From the NCBI GenBank assembly GCA_030374765.1, contig JARGXX010000088.1, positions 620,001 to 684,000 of the forward strand: DNA of 64,000 nucleotides, given 5' to 3'. This document shows positions 1 to 11,900 of the stretch, in pieces. Made by a program: the position numbers and the translations under genes. Every line of letters starts with the position of its first letter. Within the stretch, counting starts at the first letter, position 1. The notes beneath the pieces are model-generated. The model did no database searches and was not told the DNA's origin. It saw only the letters and a list, made by a program, of their open reading frames with translations. The DNA is from Agarophyton chilense. Taxonomy: Eukaryota > Rhodophyta > Florideophyceae > Gracilariales > Gracilariaceae.

Positions 1-972
1 GAGCACCAGAATTGGGTCTGTTCCTGTGAACTCCCTCTTCTGTAGGGTGATGCTCAGCCTTTTGATGTAGTCCTTGACCTTACCCGTTCCGCGGGATGTT
101 CGATCCCCCGAAGGGTTATCCAACCGGTAATAGCGGTACGATAGCAGCTTCCGATAGAGAGGATTCGTCGGCTTCAGCTCCCTTAATCCAAGGTGTTTCC
201 TACCCTTCTTCCGGGTACCGATTGCCCCTTGAGAGGTGTTAGTAGCCTTCGACCGAGTCGCCCGGGATGATCGGCGTCCATCTTCACTATCCGAAGATTC
301 GGAGGACGAACTCGATGACGAGCGATTGGGATCGGAATCCGATAAATACTCTTGGAGGTGACCCCTCTTCTTGGACTTGCGGCGGTCCCGTTTAGCGGAG
401 CGGTGTTCTTCGTCTTCCGAAACGTCGGGTTTACCCTTCGAGGCTTCTGCGTCTCCGTCCATACGGATAATGGCCTCGAGGGTGTCCAGCCGAGCTCGGA
501 AGCGTTCCGCTTGCACGCGGTGTTCCTTCACGAGGCTCCGGTACTCCTGGATAAAGACCCCAGGGGTACCAAAGCTTTCCAAAAGGGAGTTCACATCCCT
601 CCTCAGGGTAGGAAGGTCATCGGCGACTCCCCGCACCGGGGCGTCCTCCACCTTGAGGCGGAGGGTAGTAACCTCCTGAAGGAGCTCGACGTGAGCTGCG
701 TTGGCGATATCGATTCGAGTCTCCAGGCGCTGTAATTCAGGGTCGGCCCGACTTCGGGGTGCTGCTGAGGGGGTCTCCACCACTGGAGCTGGGCCCACAG
801 CCACGACCTCTCGAGGACCTGAAACCACTGAGGGTGCTCTCCGAGTGTCCGGATCGATACCGGAATCGTTCCGACCTTCGGGAATTGAGCTCTTCGACCT
901 AGGCGGGGCCGGGGGCACTGAATCCGCTTGACGGTTCGATCCAGTCCTGGAACCACGGGTAGGCGGCGACAT
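1..972 (-). CDS. Gag of Ty3/gypsy element G0, C-terminus beyond the window
   Basis: An uninterrupted 324-codon frame runs on the minus strand from an ATG at 972 to the first base of the window. The product has a Pro/Arg-rich N-terminus, a helical part predicted to be coiled, a Ser/Asp-rich linker and the start of a conserved gag domain (YRYYRLDN, KDYIKRL, FTGTDPI). The same blocks occur in the gag regions of G1 (FSGSDPI), G2 (FTGTDPI) and G3 (YRYYRLEN, FSGEHPI), which is the basis for the call; G3 is the closest. As Gag it would form the particle that packages element RNA. A primer-binding site and LTR lie upstream at 1180-2018. Unlike the other three gags here, I find no stop or frameshift in this part. 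Confidence 0.8.
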   Translation of the reverse strand, partial: MSPPTRGSRTGSNRQADSVPPAPPRSKSSIPEGRNDSGIDPDTRRAPSVVSGPREVVAVGPAPVVETPSAAPRSRADPELQRLETRIDIANAAHVELLQEVTTLRLKVEDAPVRGVADDLPTLRRDVNSLLESFGTPGVFIQEYRSLVKEHRVQAERFRARLDTLEAIIRMDGDAEASKGKPDVSEDEEHRSAKRDRRKSKKRGHLQEYLSDSDPNRSSSSSSSESSDSEDGRRSSRATRSKATNTSQGAIGTRKKGRKHLGLRELKPTNPLYRKLLSYRYYRLDNPSGDRTSRGTGKVKDYIKRLSITLQKREFTGTDPILVL

Positions 973-1179
973 GCTGCAGACACGACACCGACGATTCGGG
1001 GTAACGATGAAATTTGATCACGAGACTACCGGAGAACGGATGACGTAACACAAAACAAAAATAAAAACCAATTCCACCCTTTCCAAAGGGGACCACTACA
1101 ACAAATCTTCACGACGGTGCTTCCTCTTCCAAGAGATATTCCAACACGTGGATGACCAACCCAAAAGTCCGAGAACGGC

Positions 1180-1197
1180 TTCTAAGTCGGGAGACCA
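1180..1197 (-). other. Primer-binding site of G0
   Basis: Read on the minus strand it is TGGTCTCCCGACTTAGAA, beginning two bases after the LTR end. Nearly the same sequence follows the 5' LTRs of G1, G2 and G3, so it is a family-wide PBS complementary to a tRNA 3' end (..GGGAGACCA). Confidence 0.75.
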
Positions 1198-1199
1198 CT

Positions 1200-2018
1200 T
1201 GTGGAGCAAAACCCGGCGACGGGAAGTGCTCTCAAGGTGTTCGAAGCCTTGCTCCCTGGGGGAGGCAGACTCAGAGACAGAGCCCTCCGTTCCACCCGTA
1301 GTGTGGGGTGTAACTCCCACGGGGGATTCCGGCATTACCGACGGAGGTGAGGGGTAGAAACCGTTGGATCGGGAATGGGTATGGGTATCCCAAAGAATGG
1401 GGGAAAATCCGGCGAAGAGGAAAAACGGGGCGAGGGTCGGGCACTAACAGGCACCGGACCCGAGAACCACAAAAGGGGCGAAACAACAAAAGAAACTCAA
1501 TACAGGGGCGAAAACCTGTCCTCGAAAGGAAACACAAAAAACACGCATCAAGTAAGCAGAACCCCCACGGGGTATCGTGCACGCAGGTCGTCTGAGCGGT
1601 CCCAAGGGGGTGGTTGCACGGAAACCAAACGTGGGCACTCTCCAAGTGGAGTCGTGTCCCTACGCAGGCGTTGCTAACCAGAGCCCGTTCCGGGTTGTAA
1701 GGCCGAAACGATGGCGACGAAGAACCTCTAAAGGTATCGAAGACCAACCTTGGTTACCATTTACTCTGAGCTTCGGACTGTCAGATCTCATCTCCCTAAG
1801 TAGGGCCCACTAACTAAACTCTACAGTAGTGCACACCTGCTCAGGGCCATACACGTGGAGATCCAACTGTCAGGGCCCAAAAGTCCAACGTTCTACAAAT
1901 ATCCGAAAATCGGTGCCAAAATTAAGCCACATGTATCACGGGGCCAATCCAACCATGAGCCATCCAAATTTTCCCCTATAGGCGAAATATAACCAGAAAA
2001 CAGTGCCACCTCAGCACA
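1200..2018 (-). repeat. Probable 5' LTR of G0
   Basis: On the minus strand the LTR ends in TGCTCCACA just before the PBS, which fixes the 1200 boundary well. The far end is placed at 2018 (minus strand TGTGCTGAGG) because it gives TG..CA ends, a length near the other LTRs here (794-864 bp), and because piggyBac sequence resumes right after. That end is approximate; the target duplication cannot be tested because the other end of G0 is outside the window. Confidence 0.5.
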
Positions 2019-2061
2019 CCTTAGAGGGGATCATAATCATAACCGTCGGAGGGTTCAATCC

Positions 2062-3150
2062 TCATTCTATGAGTTGCATCTTCAAGTATCCCCTGACTGG
2101 GCGTTGCTCTACAGTGTAGTGTGGAAGTCCAATTTCAATCCAGTTCCCTCCAAGTCCATACCAACGTGACATACTTTCGTCCACGCACAAAGTGTGTGAC
2201 GGAACTACGAACGCTTTCTGATGGTCATTTATATCTTTCACAAACTCAGAAATGCATGACCGTCTGCATTCTTCTGATTTTTGATCGTTTTCAGAGCCAC
2301 TGAAAACGATGAATTGCCTTATAGGTTCAAACCGATTTCGTGACATGATCTTTCCGAGCTACGGAGATTCGATGTATTTAGAAAACGTGTCTTTAGGCCA
2401 AAGCGATCTTCTATTTGAAAACTCGAAGCATGTCATGAACACCATCAAACCGACAAACTTCAAAATTTCACTTCCTGTAGTCTTCTTTAAGCCTTTTTCT
2501 TCCAGCCGAGAGTTGGTAGATCGAACTATTTTTCCAAATGAGCTACAGGAAACATCCACATGAATAAATCGTATGGAGAGAGTCCCGAAGGTGCATGAAT
2601 GGCGGAGATAAAATCTGCAACAGGTCTTGTGACTTTCCATTGATGCATTTGCACTGGACCATTCAGAGTCAAGGATACATTTTCAGTTGTCTATTTCGTC
2701 GAATGAACTTCTACAAAGCTGTCTTGCGTGTCACTGTTTGTCACGGTAGGAGGGCTCAATGGATTCGTTGTGTGACATTGATCGCCATCCGTGACAGTTG
2801 CTCTTCATTGTTCGAAACTTCATTCGTAATAGCAGCACCATTTTTCTCCACGTTGGAACTGATGGCTGGTTGAGCAGTTTCCTGAATTGTGACATGATCG
2901 CCGGCTTTTACGTTGCAAAGTTTGAGAGTGCATATTTTTCGCGACCAGGTAGTTCGAAGTTTATCGTGACAAAAGTGTGTGTCCGATTATTTTTGACAAC
3001 AACGTTCACATTTGTAACACTTCCGCTGACCAGTTTCGTTTTCCATTGTGTGCCAAAGAAGCGTTTACAGTCGCTCTCTGATGTGGTGAGACGTGCGCGG
3101 GTATTTATTCTGTTTCCCACTACACGACGAGGATCCATAGATGATGACAT
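2062..3150 (-). pseudogene. piggyBac-type transposase, copy 1 (broken)
   Basis: The minus-strand frame opens with an ATG at 3150 and gives an N-terminal block (SSSMDPRR, RARLTTSESD, FFGTQWKT) that also starts copy 2. The catalytic domain is recognisable by blocks typical of piggyBac-derived transposases: SRLEEKG, MSRNRFEPIRQFI, PSHTLCVDESMSRW (catalytic Asp in VDE) and GLPHYT. It is broken by an in-frame TAG between SP and LGKIM near 2360 and by frame changes between about 2640 and 2880, and it stops at 2062 near the G0 LTR, so the C-terminal third is missing. Copy 2 lies head-to-head with it. Confidence 0.75.
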
Positions 3151-3490
3151 ATTTGACAAATTATGAAAGAATGAAGTAAAGATGGTGTGTTTACAGGTTT
3201 TGGACGATCGTTGGTGATCTTTGAGGTTGACGCCAGAGAATAAGAGAGTGTTGAAAATGTCTAGACACAAAAATTTAAGGAAATTGACAAAGTTTACAAA
3301 AATTATCGATTTTGTAATTTTGGCCTCATATAATGATAGATTTTGTAATCTTTATCAGTATTTCTAAATTTTTGGGCCTATGTGTTTTCAACACTCTTCT
3401 TCTCTGGTGTCAACCTCCAAACCCACAAAACATCGTCCACAACCTGTGCAAAACACCATTTTCACTCCGGGTTGTCACAATTTCTGTATC
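3151..3490. repeat. Inverted 5' ends of two head-to-head piggyBac elements
   Basis: The leader of copy 1 (minus, 3151-3270) and that of copy 2 (plus, 3379-3490) are related inverted arms sharing TTTTCAACACTC, the GTCAACCTC block and the CACCAT block before each start codon. Between them lies about 110 bp of AT-rich sequence with direct copies of GATTTTGTAAT and inverted AAATTTTTG blocks. It holds no gene. A third diverged copy of this arm sits at 43030-43222. Confidence 0.6.
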
Positions 3491-3501
3491 ATGTCAAGAT
3501 C

Positions 3502-4365
3502 TGTAGGACAATGCCCCCAAGAGGGAAAACCTACGTAGACGTCCGGATCTTCCTCTCACGAGGTAACCGGCGCGGTAGAGCCCTCCAAGGGATCGGCGCG
3601 CAATGCCGGGTGTAAGCCGGAGCCGAACCGTCGCGACGGGCGCAGGGAGGCTGAAAGACGCCGAGAATATCCGCCGAAGCGGTGCTTGCGTATCCTCTGA
3701 GGAGGCAAAACCCACGAGAGTGGCGAGCAGGGCGGGTTTCAGTGCGAGCCGCAAGAGCGGGGATTGCCCAATGAAGGGTAGGAAAAGGGAAGGAAAATGG
3801 GAACGGAGGCAAGAGGGCGAGGTTGACCACGAGTCGCAAGAGGGGACTCGGGAATAGCCGGCACTGCCGGGTGTAGCAAACCGTATACACGGGCGGAACC
3901 ACGAAAGTGGAAATAGATACCCAACACACGAAGGCTGCTTGAACGTCCAAGGGGGTTGGGAAGCCGTGCACCACGGAAAATCCCTCCGTAAGGAGTTGTA
4001 TATCCGCGCAGGCGGTTCGACCCAGAGCCAAGATCTGGGAGACCAAGATCACTCTTGTTGGGAAGACTTTACTGGACCGGCGGCCGCGAGGCCGGCGGCC
4101 TAAGTACTGTAGTCACCGTAGAATAGAATAAATAAAGTCTATCCTAAATAGCTAAATGTCCGTCTAACAAAGGGGCCAATCTGGCGGCCACGTGTCGTGC
4201 GGGCGCTGCGGCCACGTGTATGGCACCCGGTCCCGCCGGTGCATCACCGGCGTTCCGGCCATCGCCGTGAAAACGGATTACTCCTAGTCATAACGAGGGT
4301 GCATGCCGGAGGCTCCGGAAAAAACTTAAGTCCCCAAAAACCTCCCTAGAGGTCGTTGCTCTTCA
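3502..4365. mobile_element. Solo LTR-E inside piggyBac copy 2
   Basis: 864 bp with ends TGTAGGACAA and TTGCTCTTCA, flanked by a perfect 5-bp duplication AGATC (3497-3501 and 4366-4370). The piggyBac reading frame is interrupted after the first codons and resumes on the other side, confirming both edges. The ends resemble those of LTR-F. No internal coding sequence remains, so this is the product of LTR-LTR recombination. Confidence 0.85.
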
Positions 4366-4566
4366 AGATCTAATGATTTTCGTCATGTTTTTGGCAAAAG
4401 ATTCCACAGCCGTGCACGCTTTGTTACATCGAATAGCGACTTTAAATTGTTCTTTGTCACAAAATGGAACACTTAATTTGTTATTAAAAGTGTGACAAAT
4501 TCTAAAGTTGATCCCAAAAAAAACCTCGACACACTTTCGTCACCATAAAATTTGATCTATCTCGTT

Positions 4567-5034
4567 TGTGTTATAAACCAAAATGGTAGCGGAGGTGTAA
4601 GACATGTCAGTTCTAGGGAGCGCGCAACGAGCTCCACCTAAAAGGCAGATATTTAGAATACCTAAAGGCGTAGCAGCACCGGCCTCTGAAGGGTGCAACA
4701 TAAACGACGGGGCTACTGAGACCACGTTGGGCTAAGGCAATGCCCAGCGCGCGCGCGTCCTGAAAACCGTAAGGATACAAGACTTGCCTTTATAGTCGAC
4801 TGTAGAAACAAAAAGAGGTAAACGTAGTTTAGTTCGTACTTAAGTTTACAATAGTGACCAGGCTGGCCATGTTTGGTGAAGATATATATCTCAACAGCCA
4901 CTCGACGTACGGTGGCGCTCCTACACATGTAGCCACTGGAGTTGCACTTGAGGTGCGCCTCCCTATTCCTATCTATCTACTCCTAAATTAGCTAAAAGCT
5001 AAACTAATTGCTAACTAAACCACTATATTACACA
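4567..5034. repeat. Second insertion in piggyBac copy 2, possible short LTR
   Basis: Homology to piggyBac copy 1 stops near 4565 and resumes by about 5070. The inserted stretch begins TGTGTTATA and ends TATTACACA, imperfect inverted ends as in an LTR, with a GC-rich core and an AT-rich tail. I could not find a matching target duplication, so the boundaries are tentative. Confidence 0.4.
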
Positions 5035-6383
5035 ACACATGCCGCCACCATTCAGATCCAACACATGGCATCATTACTTTCTTCATTTATCTCACTTTAC
5101 CACAGTAGGAGTTTTATCTCGGCCATGCACACTCTTTTACGACTCTCTCCATATGATTTCTTTATGTGAATGTTTCTTGTCGCTCATTTGGAACATATTG
5201 TTTGATCTACAAAATAGCAGTTGGGAGGAGAAAGACTAAAGCAGACTACTGGAGGTGAAAAACTGATGTTTATGGTTCGATGGTTTTGATAATATTGTGC
5301 GAATATATGAATAGAAGATCACTATGGTCTAATTAAAAATCGTCTAAATTTAGTGGTTCTCCACAGCTCGGATAGATCATGTAACGCAACCTTTTTGAAC
5401 ATATAAGACAGTTTACCGTATTCAGTGGATCTGGGAAGGATTAAAATTGCATAGAAGCCAAATCATCATGCGTTTCTGCCTTCTTGAAAGCTATCAATGA
5501 CCATAGAAAAGCTTCCGTCACTCCGTCACACAAATTGTGTGTGGATGAATGTAGGTCACGATGGTATGGGCTCGTCGGATATTGAACTGAGTCGGACATC
5601 CACATTACACTGCTTTAAATAGGAAAAAAGAAAATGGTGGGGAATTGAAGATAGTTTCTTGCAAAAGGAGTGGAATGTTTCTCAAAATAGAAATAATCAT
5701 GAACTCTACGGAACTGAATGCGCAGTTCTATGTTTTCAAACATTCACACAGAGCAAAGGTTCTTATGAAACTGGTGGAAAAGTGGTTTGCCACTGATCGT
5801 ATTGTTTGCGCTTATTCCTATTTAGCATCTGTTGAGACCGCTGAAGATCTTTTAAAAAGAGAAATGAGAATAATTGAAGATATGAAAACGGCCACCATAA
5901 GGTTTTCTATGGAACATGTTTTCGAAATTATAATGAAGTCACGAGGCCAGCACGTTTCAATGGTGGCAACCCTTCCTGAATTAGATGAAAAGATGATGTC
6001 TGTGCTCTGAGTGGACCATGAGAAAAGATATTTTATCAGTACTTGCAGCAGTACCCAACCAGGACCTTCTATTTTTCGTGAAAGATGAAGAACAACAAAT
6101 GGAAACCCAAAAAATACACTTTTCAATGCAATTCCAGAAGTTTGAGAAGATTACTATTCTTGTTGTTCAAGAATTGATAGACAAAAGAGATCTCGGCAAA
6201 ATTGGTTGAATATGGAAAAGAAGTTTGAAGTGAACGAATGGTCTTTTTGAGTGAATACTTCTTCGTTGAAAAGTGCGTGGTCGATGCCTGGAATATCTAT
6301 AAAGCTTCATTTGGAAACGGAATCACTGCTACACCGCATAATTTCTATTGAAAACTTGCAGACGGGTGAATAGAGAACAACTG

Positions 6384-6829
6384 TGTAACGCAATGACTGG
6401 TAGGTCAGCGTATTGGCCTCAACCTGGGGTAGCGTGCTAGAGCGAGCCCTAAGGTTCGTATCCTTAACGGCGGCACTCCCAGAGTACTTGGTGCAATGGG
6501 CGGGCGTTTACTGCGTAGTCCTACAGGTCGGAGCTACGGAAACGATGGCTTGAAGACCAATTGATGGAACTAATGTACCAAAGGGAGTAATTTTGTATCC
6601 TAACGGTGCCTACCTGATAGTAAGGGAGAAACGTCACTCGAGCCAAGGAAATAGCAATGGCGAGGCGCTGGGATCTCCCTTGCACTTTAATGTTAATCTA
6701 TTACACTACTTAAAATAAAAGTATTATCTAAAGGAGCTCAGCCGAAGTTGGCCAGTCCACATCGCGTCTGTAAGATACCTCAGGCCCCGGCGGCTTACAG
6801 GACTCAACCGTTATCGTTGCTCCTTCACA
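6384..6829 (-). repeat. G1 LTR, left copy, inverted relative to the coding body
   Basis: 446 bp. In LTR orientation it begins TGTGAAGG at 6829 and ends CGTTACA at 6384. It directly abuts gag sequence with no PBS between. It is more diverged from the other two copies than they are from each other, as expected if it is partly an older genomic LTR. Confidence 0.9.
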
Positions 6830-8945
6830 CCAACCGACCAGACCATAGGACTCCCACGGCAGGACCCGCTGCCACTGCAACGCCGACGATGTCGCCTGAA
6901 CCACACGTTGATACTGTTAGCAGCCGCAGGAGCACTAGAAGCCAACCGCAAGAAGTACTGACTCCCCGGGACGACCCTGAAAGGATTCGCCGAGAACCCA
7001 CGGTAGCAGCGCTTTTACGAGAACGCCTCACCAGGACCACCTCTAGGCCAGGAACACCCCAAGGAGAACCTCGTAAGACCGAAGGAATTAGAGAGAACAT
7101 TCCAGCAGGGCTTGCTGACCTTCTCGGGCCCCGTCTCCGTGAGCTCTGCTCATCCCATGTGGATTCTATTATGGCCATGCGACTCGCTACGGCGATCGCT
7201 GACCATACGGATTACCTCATTACTCGAATCGTCCCTAAGGTAGTGGAGTCTGAGATATTCATAGACTCCCTCATCCAGGCCGTTCAAGGAGCAGTCATAA
7301 GCCAGTCAGGGAATGCGGTCCCTAGGACCAGTCCACCACCAATAAACCATCCAGTCTCCATATGGCAACCCCCTACCGAACCCCCAGGAGTGGCGGCATT
7401 ATCCGCCCCTCGCTGGGAATACCATCAGGAAACCCCAATGGTAGGACAATTTAGGAGCAGAAGAGAGACTCTGCGTCTAGAAGAGAGACAGATTGCCCTT
7501 CCCAAAGGACAATATGAGATACAGCGACCTCAGGGCTCTATCGGATATGATAGAGAGATCGGTCCTTTAAGTCCCTATTCCGCCGGAAAGAAAAGAAGTA
7601 ACCGCAGGAGAAAGAAGAACAGAAAAAGTAAAAGAAGATACCATTCGAACACGAGTGATTCCGAATCGGCCTAGACCGAAACGATGGACTCAGATGTGGA
7701 TGAGGCTGCCGTTCGCGGTCTCAAACAACTGACAACGACAAACGAACTTTTCCTTAAGGTTCTAGACTACCAGAATTATCTGCGGGCCGACAGGTCCCCG
7801 AAATTTTTAGTTCGGTGGCTCGAAGAGTCGCCAAAAGGGACAAACGGATGCAAGTAACCATTATGGACAAGTTCTCGGGTTCCGATCCTATTGCTGTCCT
7901 TAGGGTTCTCAGTTTGTTCCTTACGGCCTGTGACCAGAACAGTGTCCACCTGGGCGCCACTCTGTACCTGTTCCAATTCTTCCTTACAGGGCAGGCGCGT
8001 GACCGAGTGGTTTCGAAGATATCTGGTACAACTGACCTCGTGGATGCTCAAGAACGTGAGCTTCTCAAGTCATACCCTCATAGTGTTCAGTACCTCTTGG
8101 AAACTTACGCCATGGATGACATTATAATGGATGCCCACCAGGAAGTGATATCCTTTAGGAAGAGCTCCAACATGACCAAATCGGCTTTCGCAGACGACCT
8201 ATGAAAGACGCATTACCGATGTGGAAACGTATTCTACGAAGAACGCCTTAAACGTCACTTCATCACGGGATTACTCCCTGCCATTCGGACACATGTCCAC
8301 AATTACCACACGGAAAACCCACAATACTCCTTCCGAAGGCTCGTTACTTATGCCGAATGTTATGGCAAAACCTACAGGACTTCCAGGTGGAATGCTGACA
8401 TATCCAGAGGACACGCAACCCCATTGCGTAAACCCAACCAAGCCCATTTGGTTTGCTCCACGGAATCGGACATGGAATCATCACTCCATTATTCCGACTT
8501 GGGAGATGTCGTCGCGGTTATTTTCAGTGCTCCTCCGTCTGGGACCCCATTCTATACCTCCCAGGGAACTACAGCGACCACTCGACCCCCCACACCCAAT
8601 TACTCCCCCTTTCCGCCCCACAAGGACGTTGTTGTTCGCGCCCCAAGCGCTTGCTTCCTTTGCCTTTCCATGGCCCAACCTTGTGACTGCACTAGGTACC
8701 TGCCTGAGGACGCACGCAAAAACCTCCTACCCTTAAGGGAAGATAATTACAGGGTGCGACGATCCGAAGGAATGTTTAACAAGGTACAGCAACGAGCCAC
8801 AGGGGCCCGTGGAAGCTCACACTATGCCACGCCGCTGGATACTCCGATCAAAGCCCCACATGTTCACGCCATTTTGGATCCTATGGAAGACCCCGAAGAG
8901 GAATTTTATCCTAAGGAAGAAAAAGAAACCCTATCGGAAAACTCT
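6830..8945 (+). pseudogene. Gag of G1 (decayed, start codon displaced)
   Basis: A long frame reads from the LTR junction to a TAG at 7672-7674; the first eight codons, including the ATG, are now in the inverted leader at 16418-16566. A further in-frame ATG exists at 6889. The N-terminal part is Pro/Arg-rich and ends in a basic Lys/Arg tract. After the TAG the conserved gag domain (FSGSDPIAVL, YPHSVQYLLETYA) continues in a shifted frame at 7815-8204, and later parts are in several frames. The zinc knuckle near 8650 reads CFLC..CDC with the His replaced. It cannot encode a full Gag. Confidence 0.75.
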
Positions 8946-8977
8946 TAGAGGGACGACGCGAGGCGAATCCTCCCTCT

Positions 8978-11900
8978 TTGAGCACCTGTCTCCACCAATT
9001 GGACGGTCATGAGCCAAGGAGCTCCTCACCTCCCAACACAAACCACCCACAGTGGACCACTCAGGATGACCCAGAATTGGAACACAGTGACGACCCTGTC
9101 TGTATCCCCAGGAAAGAGATTTACAAAGTTCGAATAACCGTGGGACTTTGTTCCAACAACTCTCGAGTGACCACAGCCGTATTGGACACAGGCGCTGGTC
9201 CCAACTTGGTCCATCCTAAGCTACTCTCATTTGGTTGGCAACTCGTTCAGCCAAGAAAGACCCCAAGGATTACCAATGAATCACGTAGACCAATGGACAT
9301 TAAAGGGATGGTACCACTTTATCTCCAGGTAGGACAATTCAAATTCCGCACTTGGTTCCTTGTATGACTTAACTTGGGCGATGAGGCAATCTTAGGGACC
9401 TCCTTTATCGATCGATACATTAATGATGTTCATCCACGCCTCAGGAAATTCGCATTTCACCGCGCACCTCCCATCTCCACAACTGGTTCCGCCCTAGGGC
9501 CACAAGCTAACTGCAAACGAGCGGTTGTCTCCTGAAACACGATGTCCGATAAAGTTCGCCCGTCAAAGGCCATAAAGATACCCCCGATGACCCAAATCAC
9601 CGTATCGGTCCATTCCCAGTCCTCAGGTCTCGTGGCGATTCAGAACCACCCGAAAGCGGTTCTAAAGCACCTTCCCTTAATGGCCAATGGAGTAATGGAC
9701 ATCCACCCCAACAGGCCCTTCTTAGTCACCCTCAACAACTTCAAAGATAAACCTCTACGGCTACGTAAAGGTACAGTGATTTGAATCACTGTACCTGCCC
9801 CAGTGGCCTTTATGGAGGCCGAAATGGATAACTTTTCAACTACAACTCCCGACGAGGACGTCGACACTTGGGAGGGCACAGTCGCTATCGGCGCAGAATT
9901 TGAATCCTATAGGCCCCAGGTACTTGATCTCTTCAGGGAATACCAGACTATGTGGTCAGGTAGATTGGGAAAAATCAGAGCCACTCCACACCGCATTGAC
10001 CTTCAGGATGATGCTAGACCACAGTTCCAGCACCCATACTGTACAGGACTGAAGGGTAGGGAAATTGTCGCCAACGAGATGGACAAAATGCGCAAAGCTC
10101 ACGTCATAGAGCCGGCGCCTCCTAACCAATCTGAATAGGCAAGTTCCCTTGTCATGGCTGCTAAGAAGGATGGCCCCGTCAGGTTCTGTGTCGACTACAG
10201 GAAGCTGAACGCAGTATCCATAAGGGACTCATACCCGATACACCGCATGGATGAGTGTCTAGATTCCTTAGGCGAAGCTGTCGTATTTACCACAATGGAC
10301 GCTAACTCCGGATATTGGAAACTCCCTTTGGCCGAAGATGCGGGAGCGCTGACAACCTTCATCACCCATTAAGGTCTGTTCAGATTTACTCGTATGCCCT
10401 TTGGTTTAAAGAATGCGCCAGAAATCTTCCAACGGGTAATGGACATCATATTGTCCAGAGTCAAATTAAAGTTCGCCTTGGTCTATTTGGATGAAGTCAT
10501 AATCTTCTCACGGACCGTAAGGGAACACCTTCGCCACATGAAGAAGGTGCTAACAATCCTACAGGACGCTGGAGTAACACTGAAACACCGCAAATGTGCC
10601 TTCTTCCAGGCCTCGGTGGACTATCTCGGGCACTTCGTACTCCCAGGAAAGCTAAAGGTATCCGCACGGACCACGAATGCGATCCGTCAGGCTAAACCTC
10701 CCAGGACCCACACGGAATTACGATCCTTCGCGGGCTTGTGCAATGTTTACCGACGGTTCGTCCATGGGTTTGCTAAGACCTCGGCCGCGCTTAACGCAAT
10801 GCTGAAGAAAGGAACACCTTCGGATTTTAAGGCCCTTACCAACGACCAGTACGAAGCATTTCAGACCCTAAAGGACAAATTGCTGAACCCACCTATACTG
10901 GCTTTAACAAAACCCAATAGGCCCATTGTCCTGGACACAGACGCCTCAGATGTACAAGTGAGATGTGCACTGCTACAGGAACAGGAGTCACCAAAGGACT
11001 ATCGATCTATCAGATACTGGAGCAGAACGCTCACCAGCGCGGAGCGCAAGTACAGTTCCACCGAAAAGGAATTTCTAGCCATCGCATGGTCGATACTGAC
11101 ACTCCGTCCATACCTCGAGGGAACTAGGTTTACCATTAGAACAGACCACGATTCACTCCGCTGGTTTCTCAATATGACCAATGCAACAAATCGCCTCGCT
11201 CGTTGGCGCCTTAGGCTGTCAGATTATGAATACGATATAACCTATAGGCCAGGCATAAAGCACCAGGCAGCAGATGTCCTCTCGCGAATCATTACTGACG
11301 GAACTGATGACATGCCATTGGACGACCTCATTCCTACCTTCTTCACAGATGATGGACCTCAGGGTTATACGGAAACGGATTACCTTATGGGTAAGGTCAA
11401 AGCGGATGATCCTGAGGTAAAGGAGAACGAAGTCTACCTGTTTGACTGGTACACAGTAGCGCCCAGTCCGACACCACCTCAGGTTAACTCGATAGCCCTA
11501 GAGGAAAAAGAGCTCCTCCCTATAACTATTGAGTAGCTTTTACAGGCGCAAGTCGAAGACGAGTACTGTAAGGAAACAGCCCAATTGGTAGGAACCCCTG
11601 AATGCCTATTCGACTATGACCAATTTGGACTGGTGTGTCGCCTCTCACCACTATATGGCGCACTCCAACGGGTAGTACCGAGGTAGCTAAGGGCACGATT
11701 ATCATACCTCGCCCATTCCCCTCGCTTGGCTGGTCACCCTGGAGGCCGACGAATGTACCAGACCCTAAGGAAGTTCTTCTACTGGCCACTACTGGCGCAG
11801 GACCTATGGAAAACCGCACGGAACTTTACTTCATGAGCACAAATCCGAGGGTCTCGCGCCAATCATCAGGCCAAATTGAAACTCTTCCCCGCCGCAGGCC

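Larger units (their letters stand above)
3491..6383 (+). pseudogene. piggyBac-type transposase, copy 2 (broken, three insertions)
   Basis: A plus-strand relative of copy 1. Its start codon at 3491 is followed after about three codons by solo LTR-E; the frame resumes at 4371 with RHVFGKRF, SRARFVTSNSD and FFVTKWNT, matching the copy 1 N-terminus. A second insertion follows at about 4567-5034. From about 5070 the rest is collinear with copy 1: CLCVDE-like sequence near 5550, then the C-terminal catalytic part at 5645-6010 with VLMKLVEKWF, TDRIVCAYSY and ASVETAEDLL. The usual piggyBac motif is CADSYFAS, so the third catalytic Asp appears to be Tyr here. Many stops interrupt it. G1 is inserted at 6384, and tail sequence may continue from 17018. 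Confidence 0.7.

Noticed and set aside
6400-6500. tRNA-like sequence in the G1 LTR (AGCGTGCTAGAGCG.. AGGTTCGTATCC).
   Set aside because: No acceptor stem or anticodon arm can be drawn, and it lies inside an LTR repeated three times.
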